Source of the DNA: Nelumbo lutea
Lineage: Eukaryota > Streptophyta > Magnoliopsida > Proteales > Nelumbonaceae
Length of the DNA: 64,000 nt
NCBI GenBank assembly: GCA_022828595.1
Contig: JAKGHH010000005.1
Coordinates: 56,539,655-56,603,654 of the forward strand
Direction: 5' to 3'
Of this stretch, positions 10,600-21,050 are shown one piece after another (positions within the stretch are counted from its first letter, which is position 1; every line of letters starts with the position of its first letter). A program made the position numbers and the translations under genes. Below the pieces are notes generated by a model. The model had not been told where the DNA came from. It made no database searches and saw only the letters and a program-made list of their open reading frames with translations.

Positions 10600-10926
10600 A
10601 GTTGAAAAACAGCCCACTTGATGTATGGAACTGTTTGAGATTAGATGCAAACCAGAAAATGAACAAACAAGAGAGGAAGAGAAGAGAGAGCTGGCGGCAA
10701 TGAGTGTTAGAGAGTAAGAGGTTCGAACATAACCCCTCTCTAACACTCTAAACATCTTATTAATAAGTTAATCTTTGACAAATTACAGAGAGGCCCTTGA
10801 GTGAGCAGGAAAATACAAAAAATAGAATATTACAAAGTATGGGCCCAGAATAAGGCCCACAACAGAGAGAAACATAACATAACCTGAAATGATAGTCTAT
10901 GGGCCATTCGGCCCATCTTCTCTACA
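10600..10926 (-). repeat. 5' LTR of copia element A
   Basis: Second 327-bp copy of the LTR. It is bounded on the left by the primer-binding site and on the right by the 'agtct' target duplication. It should carry the promoter for the minus-strand element. Confidence 0.92.
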
Positions 10927-10931
10927 AGTCT

Positions 10932-11189
10932 ATTCATTTTTACTTCTGAATCGGAATCAAAAGGTTTTCTCTGCCCCTAGCAGAGATATAATTAAGGAAA
11001 CATCTACGTGATTTCCTGAATGGGGCTTACCCAATTAACAAAAAAAAAACCCAATTATTAGTCTAATTGGGTGAATTATATTATGTGATAACAAGAGCCA
11101 TTTCCCTAAAAAAGCCCAATTCTTTTCCTTCAATCTCCCCAACCGAAGACCACCACACTTTCCTCCTACATACCACCTCCCATCTAATT
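10932..11189. other. Unassigned spacer
   Basis: Sequence between element A and the next copia remnant. I see a short inverted 'acccaatta'/'taattgggt' pair (11029-11072) and nothing else recognisable. Confidence 0.5.
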
Positions 11190-11366
11190 AAGTGATCCTG
11201 TTTAGTGACTTTTCTTCCTAATAATTGTGTTTTGCAAGATCTAGAGTCAAGGGAGAAGATTGGGAGTGGTAATGAAGTGAATGGAGTCTACCTTCTAAAT
11301 GCGTTTCTGAATTACCAGAGTCATCATGTTAGTAGCAAAAGTAATGGATCAAAGTCAGTGAGTCAA
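11190..11366 (+). pseudogene. Left half of a split copia remnant (pre-integrase)
   Basis: The plus strand translates to a block ('CVLQDLESREKIGSG', 'EVNGVYLLN') clearly matching the protease-integrase junction of element A ('CVFQDLKSRKVIGSG', 'EVNGIYLLD'). It stops at the T-run of the LINE-like insertion and resumes at about 19330. Confidence 0.75.
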
Positions 11367-13457
11367 TTTTTTTTTTTTTTTGTGAAGAATAATGATAAAA
11401 TTTTATTAAAAACAAAAGAGATACATAAAAGAGGTGATAAGATATCACCTAGAGAAGAAAAGCAGTGTCAAAGACCCTTTAAAAGCCCAATACCCAAGCT
11501 ACTTGCTAACAAAAGGGAACACCCAATCAACTCCAAGCTAAGGTCAAGAAAAAGACCCCAAGCCAATCCCCAATAAGACATAGACCATCAGCCCGTCAAC
11601 TAAATAGAAAAATAAACCCCTCCTTGTTGTAGCCATGACTTCAGTCTTCCTCTGTGAACATGTCATCCTGGATTGAAACGTCCTCATCCCAAACCTTGTC
11701 TCCTTTCAAATGGGCATTTTTGTTCAACTTCTCTTCCTTTCTTTACCTTTCAAAATCCTCAAAAGCCCTTCTAGCAAACTCCTCACCACCCCAAAAGAAA
11801 TAGACCCAAGCTTTTTCCAACTGTAAACTCCTCTCTATCCACTATTTTTTGGAGGGTCACCCCACCTGATTCCCCATCACTACTCTTATTATTTTGTGGC
11901 ATCTGTCTCGCCACAGACTTGGAATCACCACAACTCGATTTGTTTTCTTGTTGCTCCTTCGGCAACAAGGGGTTGACGACTGAAACTGCCCCGATATCCC
12001 CCTATGATCAATACCATGTGTCCCATTGTCTCTCATACTTTTCCTCCTGTAAACCCATTTGTATTTTTTTGTAGGTCCTACTCTTTTCAGGCTGAGTTTT
12101 AGCCCAAAGAAAATCTTTGTCATAGCACAATATTATGATTTCTTGAACTAGGCAATTTCTTGCTGATTATCTCATTGATTTGTTCCCCCTCCTCTTCAGG
12201 TTTGCTCCTTCAACCCAAAGCAACACCCAACCTTCCGATCTTTACCTCCTCATAATTTCGAACATCCTCGGTGTAGCATTCAACTTGGTTTCCGATCACT
12301 TCACTATCACCTGAAATTTCCTAGCCTCCCATCCCATCTTCATTCTCAACTTCAGCATCGGCATTAACACTTTGCTCCTCCAACTCCCTGCTAACAGTCT
12401 CACTGGGACAAAGGGTACTCTTTAAAACATTGAAGTCAGAGTTCTTTCTTTTATCACCTTCCTCCTCAGCGTTTTCTCCCACCTCAATTCTCTCCAAATG
12501 GTCTCCCATGTCCCCCTTACTTCTAAGCTTAAAATGTTGATCTACCACCTCATTAACAAACAGAAACTACACATCTGAAGCATTTTTAATTCCTTCCTTT
12601 ACCTCGTCTAAGACACTGTGAGAACCTTTCCCAAAAGATACAAACCCAATCCTGTCAGCAGGCCCCCCTTTTTTTGGATCAATCAGTAGCCCCTTCCTTG
12701 TGAAGTGTCGATTCCAGTAGCCACTAACAGTGCTTGGGAGTCAATATTTTCTAAAGATGCCTCAATCTCTGAGCACTTTGACACACAAATCACCAGAACA
12801 AACAAACTTAGTAATCACCATTCACAAATCTCTTCCTTTTTCCTTTAAGAGAGAGGGGGCTGGGTTTTTAAAACTTATCACCTTTATCGCACTCAGCTAC
12901 TTAGTCGTGCCTGCCCTCACCCTCTGTCCTCCCTTAAGGTAAAACTGAAACGCTTCTGATCAAGTGTGATGGGAACCTTGAGAATCAGCCCTTGGATAGC
13001 ACAGTAAAAAGTCCCTCTTCAAATCGATGTTCTCTGAAAAAATGGTTGGGGAAGACAATGGACAAAGATTACCATCCTCTAATGGCCTATACAATAACTC
13101 GGGTTCACAACTCGCCTGGCCACTTAAAGCCTCGCGTGATCTCCTCTTACTTGGTCCATCAACCCAGCCTAATTCAGTAATATGGTTCTCACCTATCGCG
13201 ATTGATTTAGGACTCCAAGGCCCAACCTGCTCCTTTTTATTATTAATTGGACCCAACCTCAGATCTGACGTGGCCCCAAATTGTAAATCATCTATAATTG
13301 AATTCCTACCCTCTTTCCTTTCTCTAATTTCAAAACAATTTGAATTATTTTCCTTTACGAGTAGAGACCCCAAAAATCCTTTATGAGTAACTTTTCAGTT
13401 ACCCATAACACTTGCCCCTCCAACCTTTTCACCTCCCCCGACATTTCTTCTCAACGT
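11367..13457 (-). mobile_element. LINE-like non-LTR element, 3' part
   Basis: A T15 run at 11367-11381 is the reverse complement of a poly-A tail. The adjoining minus-strand sequence ends with an AATAAAATTTTATCATTATTC-type 3' end. Reading the minus strand, open stretches (12960-13373, 12321-12548, 11857-12123) and a final acidic block ('GDKVWDEDVSIQDDMFTEED' and a stop) look like the variable, acidic C-terminal part of a plant retroelement first ORF. Several stops break it. Its upstream part lies at 18336-19329, on the other side of inserted copia element B. The poly-A tail and flanking 'tgagtca' direct repeats (11359-11365, 19330-19336) support target-primed insertion. The protein family is inferred only. 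Confidence 0.6.
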
Positions 13458-13717
13458 GTTGACTATAAGTAAGAAGGATCTCTCCTGCTGATTAGTGGCT
13501 GTTAGCCATTCTGGAATTCTGGTAGGTTGGGACTGTTAAAACTATACAGGTCTGAAAGCTGCCGAATATTACCTCTGTTTTGTCCGGAGTTTGGTACTGT
13601 TTGTGCTCAACCCGGTTGTTAAACCCAAGTGTGTGGGTGTGAACTGCATGGAGCATTGTTTTGTGGAGTAAGGAGGGGTCCCAAGTCCGGTGTTTGGGAC
13701 CGATTAACTGCTTGAAC

Positions 13718-14206
13718 ATGTCGATTGAGAATTCTGCTATTTCGGAGATTTCAGGGAGCCACAATGGAGTGAGTGGGGGAATGGATATGAGCTTTCCCAT
13801 GGCTGTTATTCCCTTTGATGGTCTGAATTACCTTGAGTGGTCTAGGGGAATAAAACTCTACATCACTGCTAGGGGGAAAATAGGATACATCAATGGGAGA
13901 GTGAAGGAACCGAAGTATGGAAGTGTTGAGCATGATAGGTGGAACCAAGAGAACAGTATGGTGATGTCTTGGCTCTTGGTTTCAATGCTGCCACAAGTAA
14001 GGAAGACCTTTATGTGGGCTGAAACTGCTTGTGAGATACGGGAACAAGCGAAGTCCACCTATTCAGAGCAGAGACACTATGCCAAGATATATCAACTACA
14101 AGCTGAATCCTCTACTTGCAAGCAGGGGGAGAGGAGTCTCTCGTTGTACTATTCTGATTTGACATCAATATGGAAAGAACTTAATCACTATCAGAATGTG
14201 AATTGA
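13718..14206 (+). pseudogene. Gag N-terminal part of element B, ended by in-frame stop
   Basis: The frame from the Met at 13718 ('MSIENSAISEIS') reads a typical copia gag start ('FDGLNYLEWSRGIKLYI', 'GKIGYINGRVKEP') and ends in TGA at 14204-14206 after 'HYQNVN'. The downstream 1263-codon frame is in the same phase, so the two are one polyprotein interrupted by a single nonsense codon. Element D has the same stop at the matching site. Without readthrough the pol domains would not be made from this start. Confidence 0.85.
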
Positions 14207-14257
14207 AAGTGTGATGAAGATGCAAAGGCCTATAAGTCACTTGTATCACAGCAACGG

Positions 14258-17200
14258 GTGTTTGCCTTCCTCCTAGGGCTGAATCCGTCATATGAGTCCA
14301 TTAGGGTGCAGATCTTGGGTAGTAAAGACTTGCCATCAGTCCAGGAGGTGTATGCCTTGGTGCAGTCAGAAGAAAGCAGAAGAAGTGTGATGAATGGTGT
14401 AGAAGGGGAGTCAGTTGCCCTAGCTGTCCGAGGAAATTCAGATACAAATGTCGGAGGTGGCTTTAAAAGGGGTGACACTAAAAAAAAATCAGATGATAAG
14501 AGCAAGCTTTGGTGCACTCACTGCCATAAGACACGACACACGAAAGATACATGTTGGGATCTCCATGGAAAACCTAAATGGGCACAGGATTTGGGAAAGA
14601 AGTCAATAACTGATCAGAGCAAGAAACCAGGCCAGCAGAATCAAAAAAGGTATAACTCAGCTAATATGGCATCGACAGAGACTAGTCCTTCAGTAACTCA
14701 GGAGAGACATCCCAGTTCTGACCCTAAGGAAAATATTATCAACTCCTTCCGTGAACATTTGGAATCGGATGGTAGGACTCTCCGCCAGATGGATTATGGG
14801 CCTACTCCTACCTCATTTGCGTCTACATCAGGTAATGCCATAGCCTTCCATGTGTCATCTCATACTACTGATTCACCTTGGATTATTGACTCCGGAGCCT
14901 CAAATCACATGACTGGTAAGTCAAATTTGTTCCAGACATATAACCTTCTCTCTGGGAGAGATAAGGTAAGACTGGTTGATGGTTCTTTTTCTACCATAGC
15001 TGGCCGAGGCACCATATCTCTCCCACTTGGCCTTACTCTACCTAATGTCCTGCATGTTCCAAAATTACCTATTAATTTGTTGTCCATTAATAGTATTACT
15101 CACTCTTTGAACTGCTCAATCACCTTTTTTCTGTCTTCATGTGTGTTTCAGGATTTGACCTCGGGGAAGACAATTGGTAGAGGAAGCATGGTGGATGGTC
15201 TCACTGTGTTGGAGAATAATGTTGGTCTAGTGGCGACTAAGTCCACAAGTTCGTCAAGTGAGAGTCAGGCCTATTTATGGCATAGTCGTTTAGGTCATCT
15301 TTCTTTTGAGTCGTTAAAAGTTATGTTCCCAAAGTTGTTTGAGTCCTTGTCAGTGAGTCAGTTACAGTGTCAAACTTGTCAGTTGAGTAAGCATTGTAGA
15401 AGTTCTTTACCTTTAAGAAATAAAAGATCTGAATTTCCATTTCATATTGTTTATTCTGATGTTTGGGGCACTGTTACTCTACCTATTGCGGCTGACTATA
15501 AGTATTTTATTACTTTGATTGATGATTATTCTCGATACACTTGGGTTTACCCTATGCGATCTCGAGATGAAGTGCCACAAATTGTGAAAGATTTTCAACG
15601 CATGGTGTTCGCTCAGTTCCAAACAGAAATTCATATTTTCCAGTTGGACAATGCAAAGGAATATTTCCATAGTGATCTCACAAAGTTCTTTGCTTTGAGT
15701 GGGTCACTTCAGCGAAGCTCTTGTGCCAGGACACCCCAACAAAATGGTGTGGCTGAACAAAAAAATCGTCACCTTCTCAAAGTTGCTCGTGGCTTGCTGA
15801 TTCATATGAATGTGCCAAAACAGTTCTGGATGGATGCAGTCTTGTGTGCGACATATATCATCAATCGCATGCCCTCTCAGCTACTAGAGTATAAGGCCCC
15901 ACATCAGCTCTTGTTCCCTACAGCCCCGCTGTCCACCATTCCGATGCGTGTTTTTGGGTGTCGTTGTTTTGTCCACAACCTATCACCTACTCGTGGTAAA
16001 CTTGACCCTCGGTCAATTCCTTGTGTTTTTCTTGGTTACCCCTCATCTCAACAGGGGTATCGTTGCTATGATCCCATTGCCCGCAAGTACTATGTTTCCA
16101 TTGATGTCTCATTCTTTGAGAGTCAACCGTTCTTTTCGGTTTCTCCTCAAGGGGAGAGTAGGGTTGAGGAGAAACAGGCGAAGACTCAAATTCAACTACC
16201 TCCTTTACCCGATCCTCCTCTGTTCCGGGTTTTCCATCATTGCCATAAGAGCGAGCAGAGTTCAAGAGCCATGGAGTCGGACACTATGCAACCAACATCA
16301 TTGGATTCACCCGAGGTAGATCCGTCTCATCAGCCAAGTACACTTGCTCCCATTACTCCTTTAAATGTTGATTCACATGTCCCCATTGATCTTAATATTC
16401 CTATTGCTAAGAGAAAGGGTGTTGGATCTTGTACCACTAATCATCCTATCTCTAACTTTGTGTCCTATGAGCATGTTTCACCTTCGTACCGTGCCTTTTT
16501 CTCTTGTGTGGATAGTGTTCCCGTTCCTAAGATTGTAGCAGAAGCTTTGTCAAAACCTGAATGGACAGATGCAATGCAGGAAGAAATTGATGCCTTACAC
16601 AAAAATGGTACTTGGGAGTTGGTAGACCTTTTTGAAGGGAAGGAACCAGTGGGGTGCAAGTGGGTGTTCATAGTGAAACACAAGACTGATGGAACTGTTG
16701 AAAGGTACAAGGCTAGACTGGTAGCAAGAGGCTTCACACAGGTATATGGAGTGGACTATGCAGAGACTTTTGCTCCAGTAGCGAAGATGAACTCCATCCG
16801 GATTCTCCTTTCCTTGGCAGCAAATCTTGACTGGGATCTTCACCAATTGGACATCAAGAATGCCTTCTTGAATGGTGACTTGGAAGAGGAGGTGTACATG
16901 ACCCAACCCCCAGGGTTCTGTGCCAAAGGCAATGAACAAAAGGTGTGCAGGTTGAAAAAGTCCCTATATGGGTTGAAACAATCACCTCGGGCTTGGTTTA
17001 GTAAGTTCCATTTAGCAGTCCAACAAATGGAATTCAAACAATGCCAGTCAGATCATACCTTGTTTGTAAAAAGAGGTGAAGGTAAAATTGCAGCTCTTAT
17101 TGTGTATGTGGATGACATAGTGATCACAGGAGATTGGGAGGCTGAAATCCAGAGACTAAAAAAATTCTTAGCCACTAAATTTGAGGTGAAGAATCTAGGC

Positions 17201-18049
17201 CCCTTACAATACTTTCTTGGAATTGAAGTTGCCCACTCTCACAAGGGCATCTTTATTTCCCAATGGAAGTATGTACTAGATCTACTAGAAGATACAGGCA
17301 AGTTGGGGGTAAAACCATCTGATTCACCTGTTGAACCTAATCACCATCTGGGAGAGTTTTTGAAAGATGTAAAGATGTTCCAGAGACTCGTGGGAAGACT
17401 TCTGTATTTGTCTATGACCAGGCCTGATATTGCCTATGCAGTGGGTGTCCTTAGTCAATTCATGCACAGCCCGATGACAACTCACTTTGAGGCTGCAGAG
17501 AGGATCTTGAGATATCTCAAGAAGTTTCCTGGAGCTGGTTTGTTGTTCCAGAAACATAGTCACTTAAAAGTGGAAGTATATATTGATGCAGATTGGGCAG
17601 GAGCAGTCAATGACCGAAAGTCTACCAGTGGTTATTGTGCCTTTGTAGGAGGAAACCTTGTCACATGGAGAGGCAAAAAACAAAGTGTGGTGGTTAGATC
17701 CAGTGCTGAAGCAAAGTATAGAGCGATGGCTCATGGGGTTGCAGAAATCATGTGGATAAGAAATCTGTTAGGTGAACTGGGTTTCGCAGTAAGCAATCCT
17801 ACGTCACTCTACTGTGACAATAAAGTTGCCATCAATATTGCTGCTAATCCAATTCTGCATGATAGGACGGAACACATTGAAGTGGACAAGCATTTTATTA
17901 GAGACAAACTTGAAAGTGGAGAAGTGTGTACACCATATGTCAACTCGGAAGAGCAACTTGTAGATATCTTCACCAAAGGTCTTCATCATGTGCAGCACAA
18001 AGATTTGTGTGACAAGTTGGGCATGATTGACATCTATGCTCCAACTTGA
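14258..18049 (+). CDS. Copia pol polyprotein of element B, downstream of gag stop
   Basis: A 1263-codon open frame in phase with the interrupted gag; sense codons extend back to 14207. Domains in order: end of gag; CX2CX4HX4C zinc knuckle ('CTHCHKTRHTKDTC'); protease 'WIIDSGASNHMTG'; integrase with the HHCC region ('HSRLGHLSFESL', 'CQTCQLSKHC') and catalytic blocks around 'YSDVWG', 'LDNAKEYF' and 'PQQNGVAE'; reverse transcriptase with 'YVDD'; RNase H 'YIDADWAG' and 'YCDN'. It ends 'MIDIYAPT' just before the purine tract. Oddities: 'LDNAKEYF' where most copies have Ser-Asp, and 'SSAEAKYRAM' where the family usually has Glu for the Lys. The same Lys is seen in element D. Probably inactive because of the gag stop and missing 5' LTR. 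Confidence 0.88.
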   Translation: MFAFLLGLNPSYESIRVQILGSKDLPSVQEVYALVQSEESRRSVMNGVEGESVALAVRGNSDTNVGGGFKRGDTKKKSDDKSKLWCTHCHKTRHTKDTCWDLHGKPKWAQDLGKKSITDQSKKPGQQNQKRYNSANMASTETSPSVTQERHPSSDPKENIINSFREHLESDGRTLRQMDYGPTPTSFASTSGNAIAFHVSSHTTDSPWIIDSGASNHMTGKSNLFQTYNLLSGRDKVRLVDGSFSTIAGRGTISLPLGLTLPNVLHVPKLPINLLSINSITHSLNCSITFFLSSCVFQDLTSGKTIGRGSMVDGLTVLENNVGLVATKSTSSSSESQAYLWHSRLGHLSFESLKVMFPKLFESLSVSQLQCQTCQLSKHCRSSLPLRNKRSEFPFHIVYSDVWGTVTLPIAADYKYFITLIDDYSRYTWVYPMRSRDEVPQIVKDFQRMVFAQFQTEIHIFQLDNAKEYFHSDLTKFFALSGSLQRSSCARTPQQNGVAEQKNRHLLKVARGLLIHMNVPKQFWMDAVLCATYIINRMPSQLLEYKAPHQLLFPTAPLSTIPMRVFGCRCFVHNLSPTRGKLDPRSIPCVFLGYPSSQQGYRCYDPIARKYYVSIDVSFFESQPFFSVSPQGESRVEEKQAKTQIQLPPLPDPPLFRVFHHCHKSEQSSRAMESDTMQPTSLDSPEVDPSHQPSTLAPITPLNVDSHVPIDLNIPIAKRKGVGSCTTNHPISNFVSYEHVSPSYRAFFSCVDSVPVPKIVAEALSKPEWTDAMQEEIDALHKNGTWELVDLFEGKEPVGCKWVFIVKHKTDGTVERYKARLVARGFTQVYGVDYAETFAPVAKMNSIRILLSLAANLDWDLHQLDIKNAFLNGDLEEEVYMTQPPGFCAKGNEQKVCRLKKSLYGLKQSPRAWFSKFHLAVQQMEFKQCQSDHTLFVKRGEGKIAALIVYVDDIVITGDWEAEIQRLKKFLATKFEVKNLGPLQYFLGIEVAHSHKGIFISQWKYVLDLLEDTGKLGVKPSDSPVEPNHHLGEFLKDVKMFQRLVGRLLYLSMTRPDIAYAVGVLSQFMHSPMTTHFEAAERILRYLKKFPGAGLLFQKHSHLKVEVYIDADWAGAVNDRKSTSGYCAFVGGNLVTWRGKKQSVVVRSSAEAKYRAMAHGVAEIMWIRNLLGELGFAVSNPTSLYCDNKVAINIAANPILHDRTEHIEVDKHFIRDKLESGEVCTPYVNSEEQLVDIFTKGLHHVQHKDLCDKLGMIDIYAPT

Positions 18050-18056
18050 GGGGGAG

Positions 18057-18335
18057 TGTTGGAATAATGTTAAAATAACTTAGTTGCAGTTGTTAGGGCC
18101 TGTTTGGCTAATTAAAGTGTTTTTTATTTCGTTTTTTTATTTATGTTATGTCTGTTATTGTACTCAGGGGCACAAGGGTCTTTTCCCTTGTTATTTCTTT
18201 CGCCCTATATATAGTAAAATAAACACTGGCGCCGCTAGTACTGTTACATTGCAAACCTTCTCTCTTCTCTCCTCTCTTCTCTTCTCTTCACTTCTCTCCT
18301 CTTCCACCTATCTCTTTCCGGCTACACTATCAAGA
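18057..18335 (+). repeat. 3' LTR of copia element B
   Basis: Starts TGTTGGAATAATG after the purine tract (18048-18056) and ends near 'cactatcaaga'. It resembles the LTRs of element D throughout, including the 'gcacaagggtcttttccc' block and a CT-rich 3' part. No second copy lies on the left. Confidence 0.85.
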
Positions 18336-19329
18336 AAGCTCTCATGAGAAACCTCCATCTGATTATAGGATAAGTGCTAATGTTCAATCACCACCGAACC
18401 ATCCAAGGTCTCCACCGACTCTTTATTCGATACTACAAGCTTTTCTTCCCCAACATCAAGAATAGCTCTTCGATCATCAAAAGGAATAACAAAAACAAGT
18501 GCTTGAGTGTGAGAACCAGCCGTTGTAACATCTTTGGTAGTTGTAAGAACTAGCCGCAGCCTCGAAGCTTCTTTCTTCTCGCTCAAGAACAATTTTTGGC
18601 TTCCATTTGAACTAGCTAAAACAAGCTTTGAGCTCATACTTTCAGAATTTTCTCCCTTTGGTTCCTTTCTAAAGAGATGCGGTTCAGGTATCTCCACATC
18701 TTCACAGTAAACCCCTTTTGTCATCTACTGATTTGCCTCCTGTCTCGTCAACAACTCCTATAAACTATCAACAAAAACCATTCAGCCTCTTCTCTCCCTA
18801 CCCTCTGGGACGCAAATCAAATATTTTCTATTAACCCTAAAGTACTCTATAATAACGACAAACCATCCTTTCATGTTTCTTGTCATTTCTACTTCATAAC
18901 TCTTCCCAGTAGACCAAAGGAACTTCTCCAATCTTGTTTTTTAACAAAATGCGTTGTTCCATCAACAAAACCTTTCAGCCAACCGATGGCGTCTCCTATT
19001 AACGAAATAAAAGCTCTTTTGTCTTCCCGGATCTTCATCAATGTTGTTCTATTGGTCGTTACTTCCTCAAGTACAAAAGCTTTTGCTTTAATTTCCATCT
19101 TCCTTATCCATTTCAGAGCTACTTGGAAATCTCCAGCTCGCTCCTTCATTTCATCGCCTTGTTGACAGATGCCTTGTAATGCCACCTATCAAAATGGAGA
19201 GATTTTGCTAGAATTTTGCCAAATCTCACTGATATTGTGAGCCATGTATGCAACACAATGGCCTAGCTTTAGATGTTAACCATGTGCTCATAAAATGATA
19301 TTAGAAGTTAAACCATAGCTTTGCCTCAA
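18336..19329 (-). mobile_element. LINE-like non-LTR element, 5' part
   Basis: Minus-strand frames read a lysine/arginine-rich region ('LKGFVDGTTHFVKKQDW') and then, after a frame break near 18889, 'MTRNMKGWFVVIIEYF' and 'KYLICVPEGR'. After two further stops come 'MTKGVYCEDVEIPEP' and an acidic block. The 'CVPEGR...GW..FVDSL' pattern resembles first-ORF proteins of plant LINE-like elements; this is from memory of the family, not a search. It stops at element B and continues at 13457 leftwards to the poly-A tail. Confidence 0.55.
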
Positions 19330-19425
19330 TGAGTCAGAATATGCTATGGCACAATCATTTGGATCATCTTTCTTTTAACTCTTTGCATTGTTTGTTTCCA
19401 AAATTGTTTGAGTTTGTTAAGTAGA
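19330..19425 (+). pseudogene. Right half of a split copia remnant (integrase HHCC)
   Basis: The plus strand reads 'LWHNHLDHLSFNSLHC' and 'FPKLFEF', the pre-integrase zinc-finger region that should follow the 11190-11366 fragment. The two halves flank the LINE-like element and share 'tgagtca' at the junctions. Confidence 0.75.
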
Positions 19426-19429
19426 AAGG

Positions 19430-19706
19430 TGTTGAAATAAAGGAGAAAAGGAAGAGAAGAGATTTGAGAGAGAAAAGAGAGCAATCATGTTGGCCGCCCT
19501 CTTCCTATTATTTATAATCTAAAATAATAGAGTACAAAGACCAATATGCCCTTATAGGGCGGCTAACACATAAAACAGCATAAAACAATTAAAATAACTA
19601 CTCAAAAAGGACTCAAAATGAATGTTGTGGTCCCCACTTCCTACTTAAACAATAAATAATAAAAAAGCACCACTATAGTCTACACAATTTGTCTAAAACC
19701 TCAACA
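19430..19706 (-). repeat. 3' LTR of copia element C
   Basis: 277 bp, plus-strand ends TGTTGA...TCAACA. On the right 'ctccccctcaagttggg' is the reverse complement of the purine tract. It is similar in layout to the split LTR of element F ('cccttatagggcggc' against 'cccttaatggggcggc'). Confidence 0.8.
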
Positions 19707-19799
19707 CTCCCCCTCAAGTTGGGAATAATGTCACACATTCCCAACTTGTGTAGATTGTATTCAAGCTTGTTCTTTGCAACCCCTTTGGTGAAGACATCA

Positions 19800-21050
19800 A
19801 CCAATTGTAGTTCAAAAGAAACATAAGGCAAGCAATTGTACCACTATCAACCTCAAAGTGTTTAGTCCTGTCATACTAAACTGGATTGTGGGCAACATTG
19901 ATTGCAGCTTGGTTGTCACAATATAACATCATGGGCTCCTCAGTTTTTATTCCAATCTCACTCAGTAGAGATCTCACCCAAAGTAGTTTTGAAACACCAT
20001 GAGCCATAGATCTATATTTAGCCTCTATACTTGATCTAGCAACAACTAATTGTTTTTTATTCTTCCACGAGACCAAGTTTCCTTCCACAAAGGTGCATAC
20101 TCCTGATGAAGATCTCCTATCATCTAAACAACCTGCCCAATCTGCATCTGTGTAGGACTCCAGCTTTAAATTTTCATGGTCTGAGAAAAGAATCCCTCTG
20201 CCAAGATGCTTCTTCAAGTATGCAAGTATCCTCTCAATGGCTTCCTAGTACTGAATCTGATGAGCATGCATATATAACTCACAAAACTAACAACATAGGA
20301 GATGTCTGGATTTGGATCAATAGGAGTATCAGTTGGTTTAGTTCCTAGATTCCCAGTCTCCTGTAGTAAATACAACACATACTTCCTCTAAGAGATAAAA
20401 CTCCCATACTTAGATCTTGCAACCTCAATCCCTAGAAAGTATTTCAGTTCACCTAGATCCTTGATCTCAAACTCTTGTTGTAGTGACTTCTTGAGTGCAT
20501 TAATCTCCTTCGGATCATTTCCTATAACAACTATATCATTTACATATACAATCAATATTGACAAGAGTGCCTCTCTCCTTTTTACAAAGAGAGTATGGTC
20601 GGATTGAGTCTGTGTACCCAAAACGGATAAATGCTTCTCTTAACCTGTCAAACCATACCCTAGGTGATTGTTTCAAACCATATAGTGATTTCTTTAGCCT
20701 ACAAACTTTTCTCTTACCAACATTCTCATAAAAACCAACTAGAATGTCCATATATACCTCCTCAAGTAGATCACCATTAAAGAATGCATTTTTAACATCA
20801 AACTGGAATAGAGGACATGAATAGGTAGTTGTTCGAAACAAGAGAATCCGAACTGAGCTCATCTTAGCAACTGGTGCAAAAGTCTCCAGGTAATCAATAC
20901 CATAGGTCTATGAATACCGTTTTGCAACTAACATTGCCTTGTACCTCTCTATACTACCATCAGCCCTATACTTCACAGTGAACACCCATCTGCATCCGAC
21001 TGTCTCTTTGTTTGTAGGAAGATCAACTATTTCCCATGTCTGTAGGAGGG
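19800..21050 (-). pseudogene. Element C reverse transcriptase-RNase H, frameshifted
   Basis: In minus-strand order the pieces are 'CRWVFTVKY', 'FDVKNAFFNGDLLEEVYM', '[15 protein letters not shown]' (20536-20862), a second frame with 'LIVYVNDIVVIGND' (20388-20621), and RNase H 'YTDADWAGCLDDRRSSSG', 'SSIEAKYRSMAHG' and 'YCDNQAAINVAHNPV' (19876-20217). The polymerase catalytic YVDD reads YVND, so one catalytic aspartate is lost. Frame changes near 20600 and 20250 separate the parts. Non-functional. Confidence 0.82.

Larger units (their letters stand above)
5045..10926 (-). mobile_element. Ty1/copia element A, apparently complete and young
   Basis: A complete LTR retrotransposon on the minus strand. 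It has two 327-bp LTRs, a 5-bp target duplication 'agtct' (5040-5044 and 10927-10931), a primer-binding site complementary to initiator Met tRNA (10588-10599), a purine tract beside the 3' LTR (5372-5383), and one uninterrupted 1498-codon polyprotein. The two LTRs differ at only two of 327 positions by eye (near 5258/10813 and 5329/10884). This points to recent insertion. Element E is an older member of the same family. The element sits in what would be a GI intron, or 3' of a truncated GI. Confidence 0.92.
13458..18335 (+). mobile_element. Ty1/copia element B, 5'-truncated
   Basis: A plus-strand copia element with its 3' LTR (18057-18335) but no 5' LTR. It begins at a point matching position 24660 of element D, so the LTR and about 290 bases of leader are missing. 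It interrupts the LINE-like element. No target duplication can be seen, consistent with loss of the left end after insertion. Apart from one gag stop (14204-14206) its reading frame is open to the end. Confidence 0.88.

Noticed and set aside
11205..11576. 123-codon plus-strand ORF
   Set aside because: Chimeric: its first part is copia pre-integrase and the rest is antisense LINE 3' end read through the T-run. Not a gene.
18084..18347. 87-codon plus-strand ORF
   Set aside because: It lies wholly in the LTR of element B and encodes CT-rich Ser/Leu runs.
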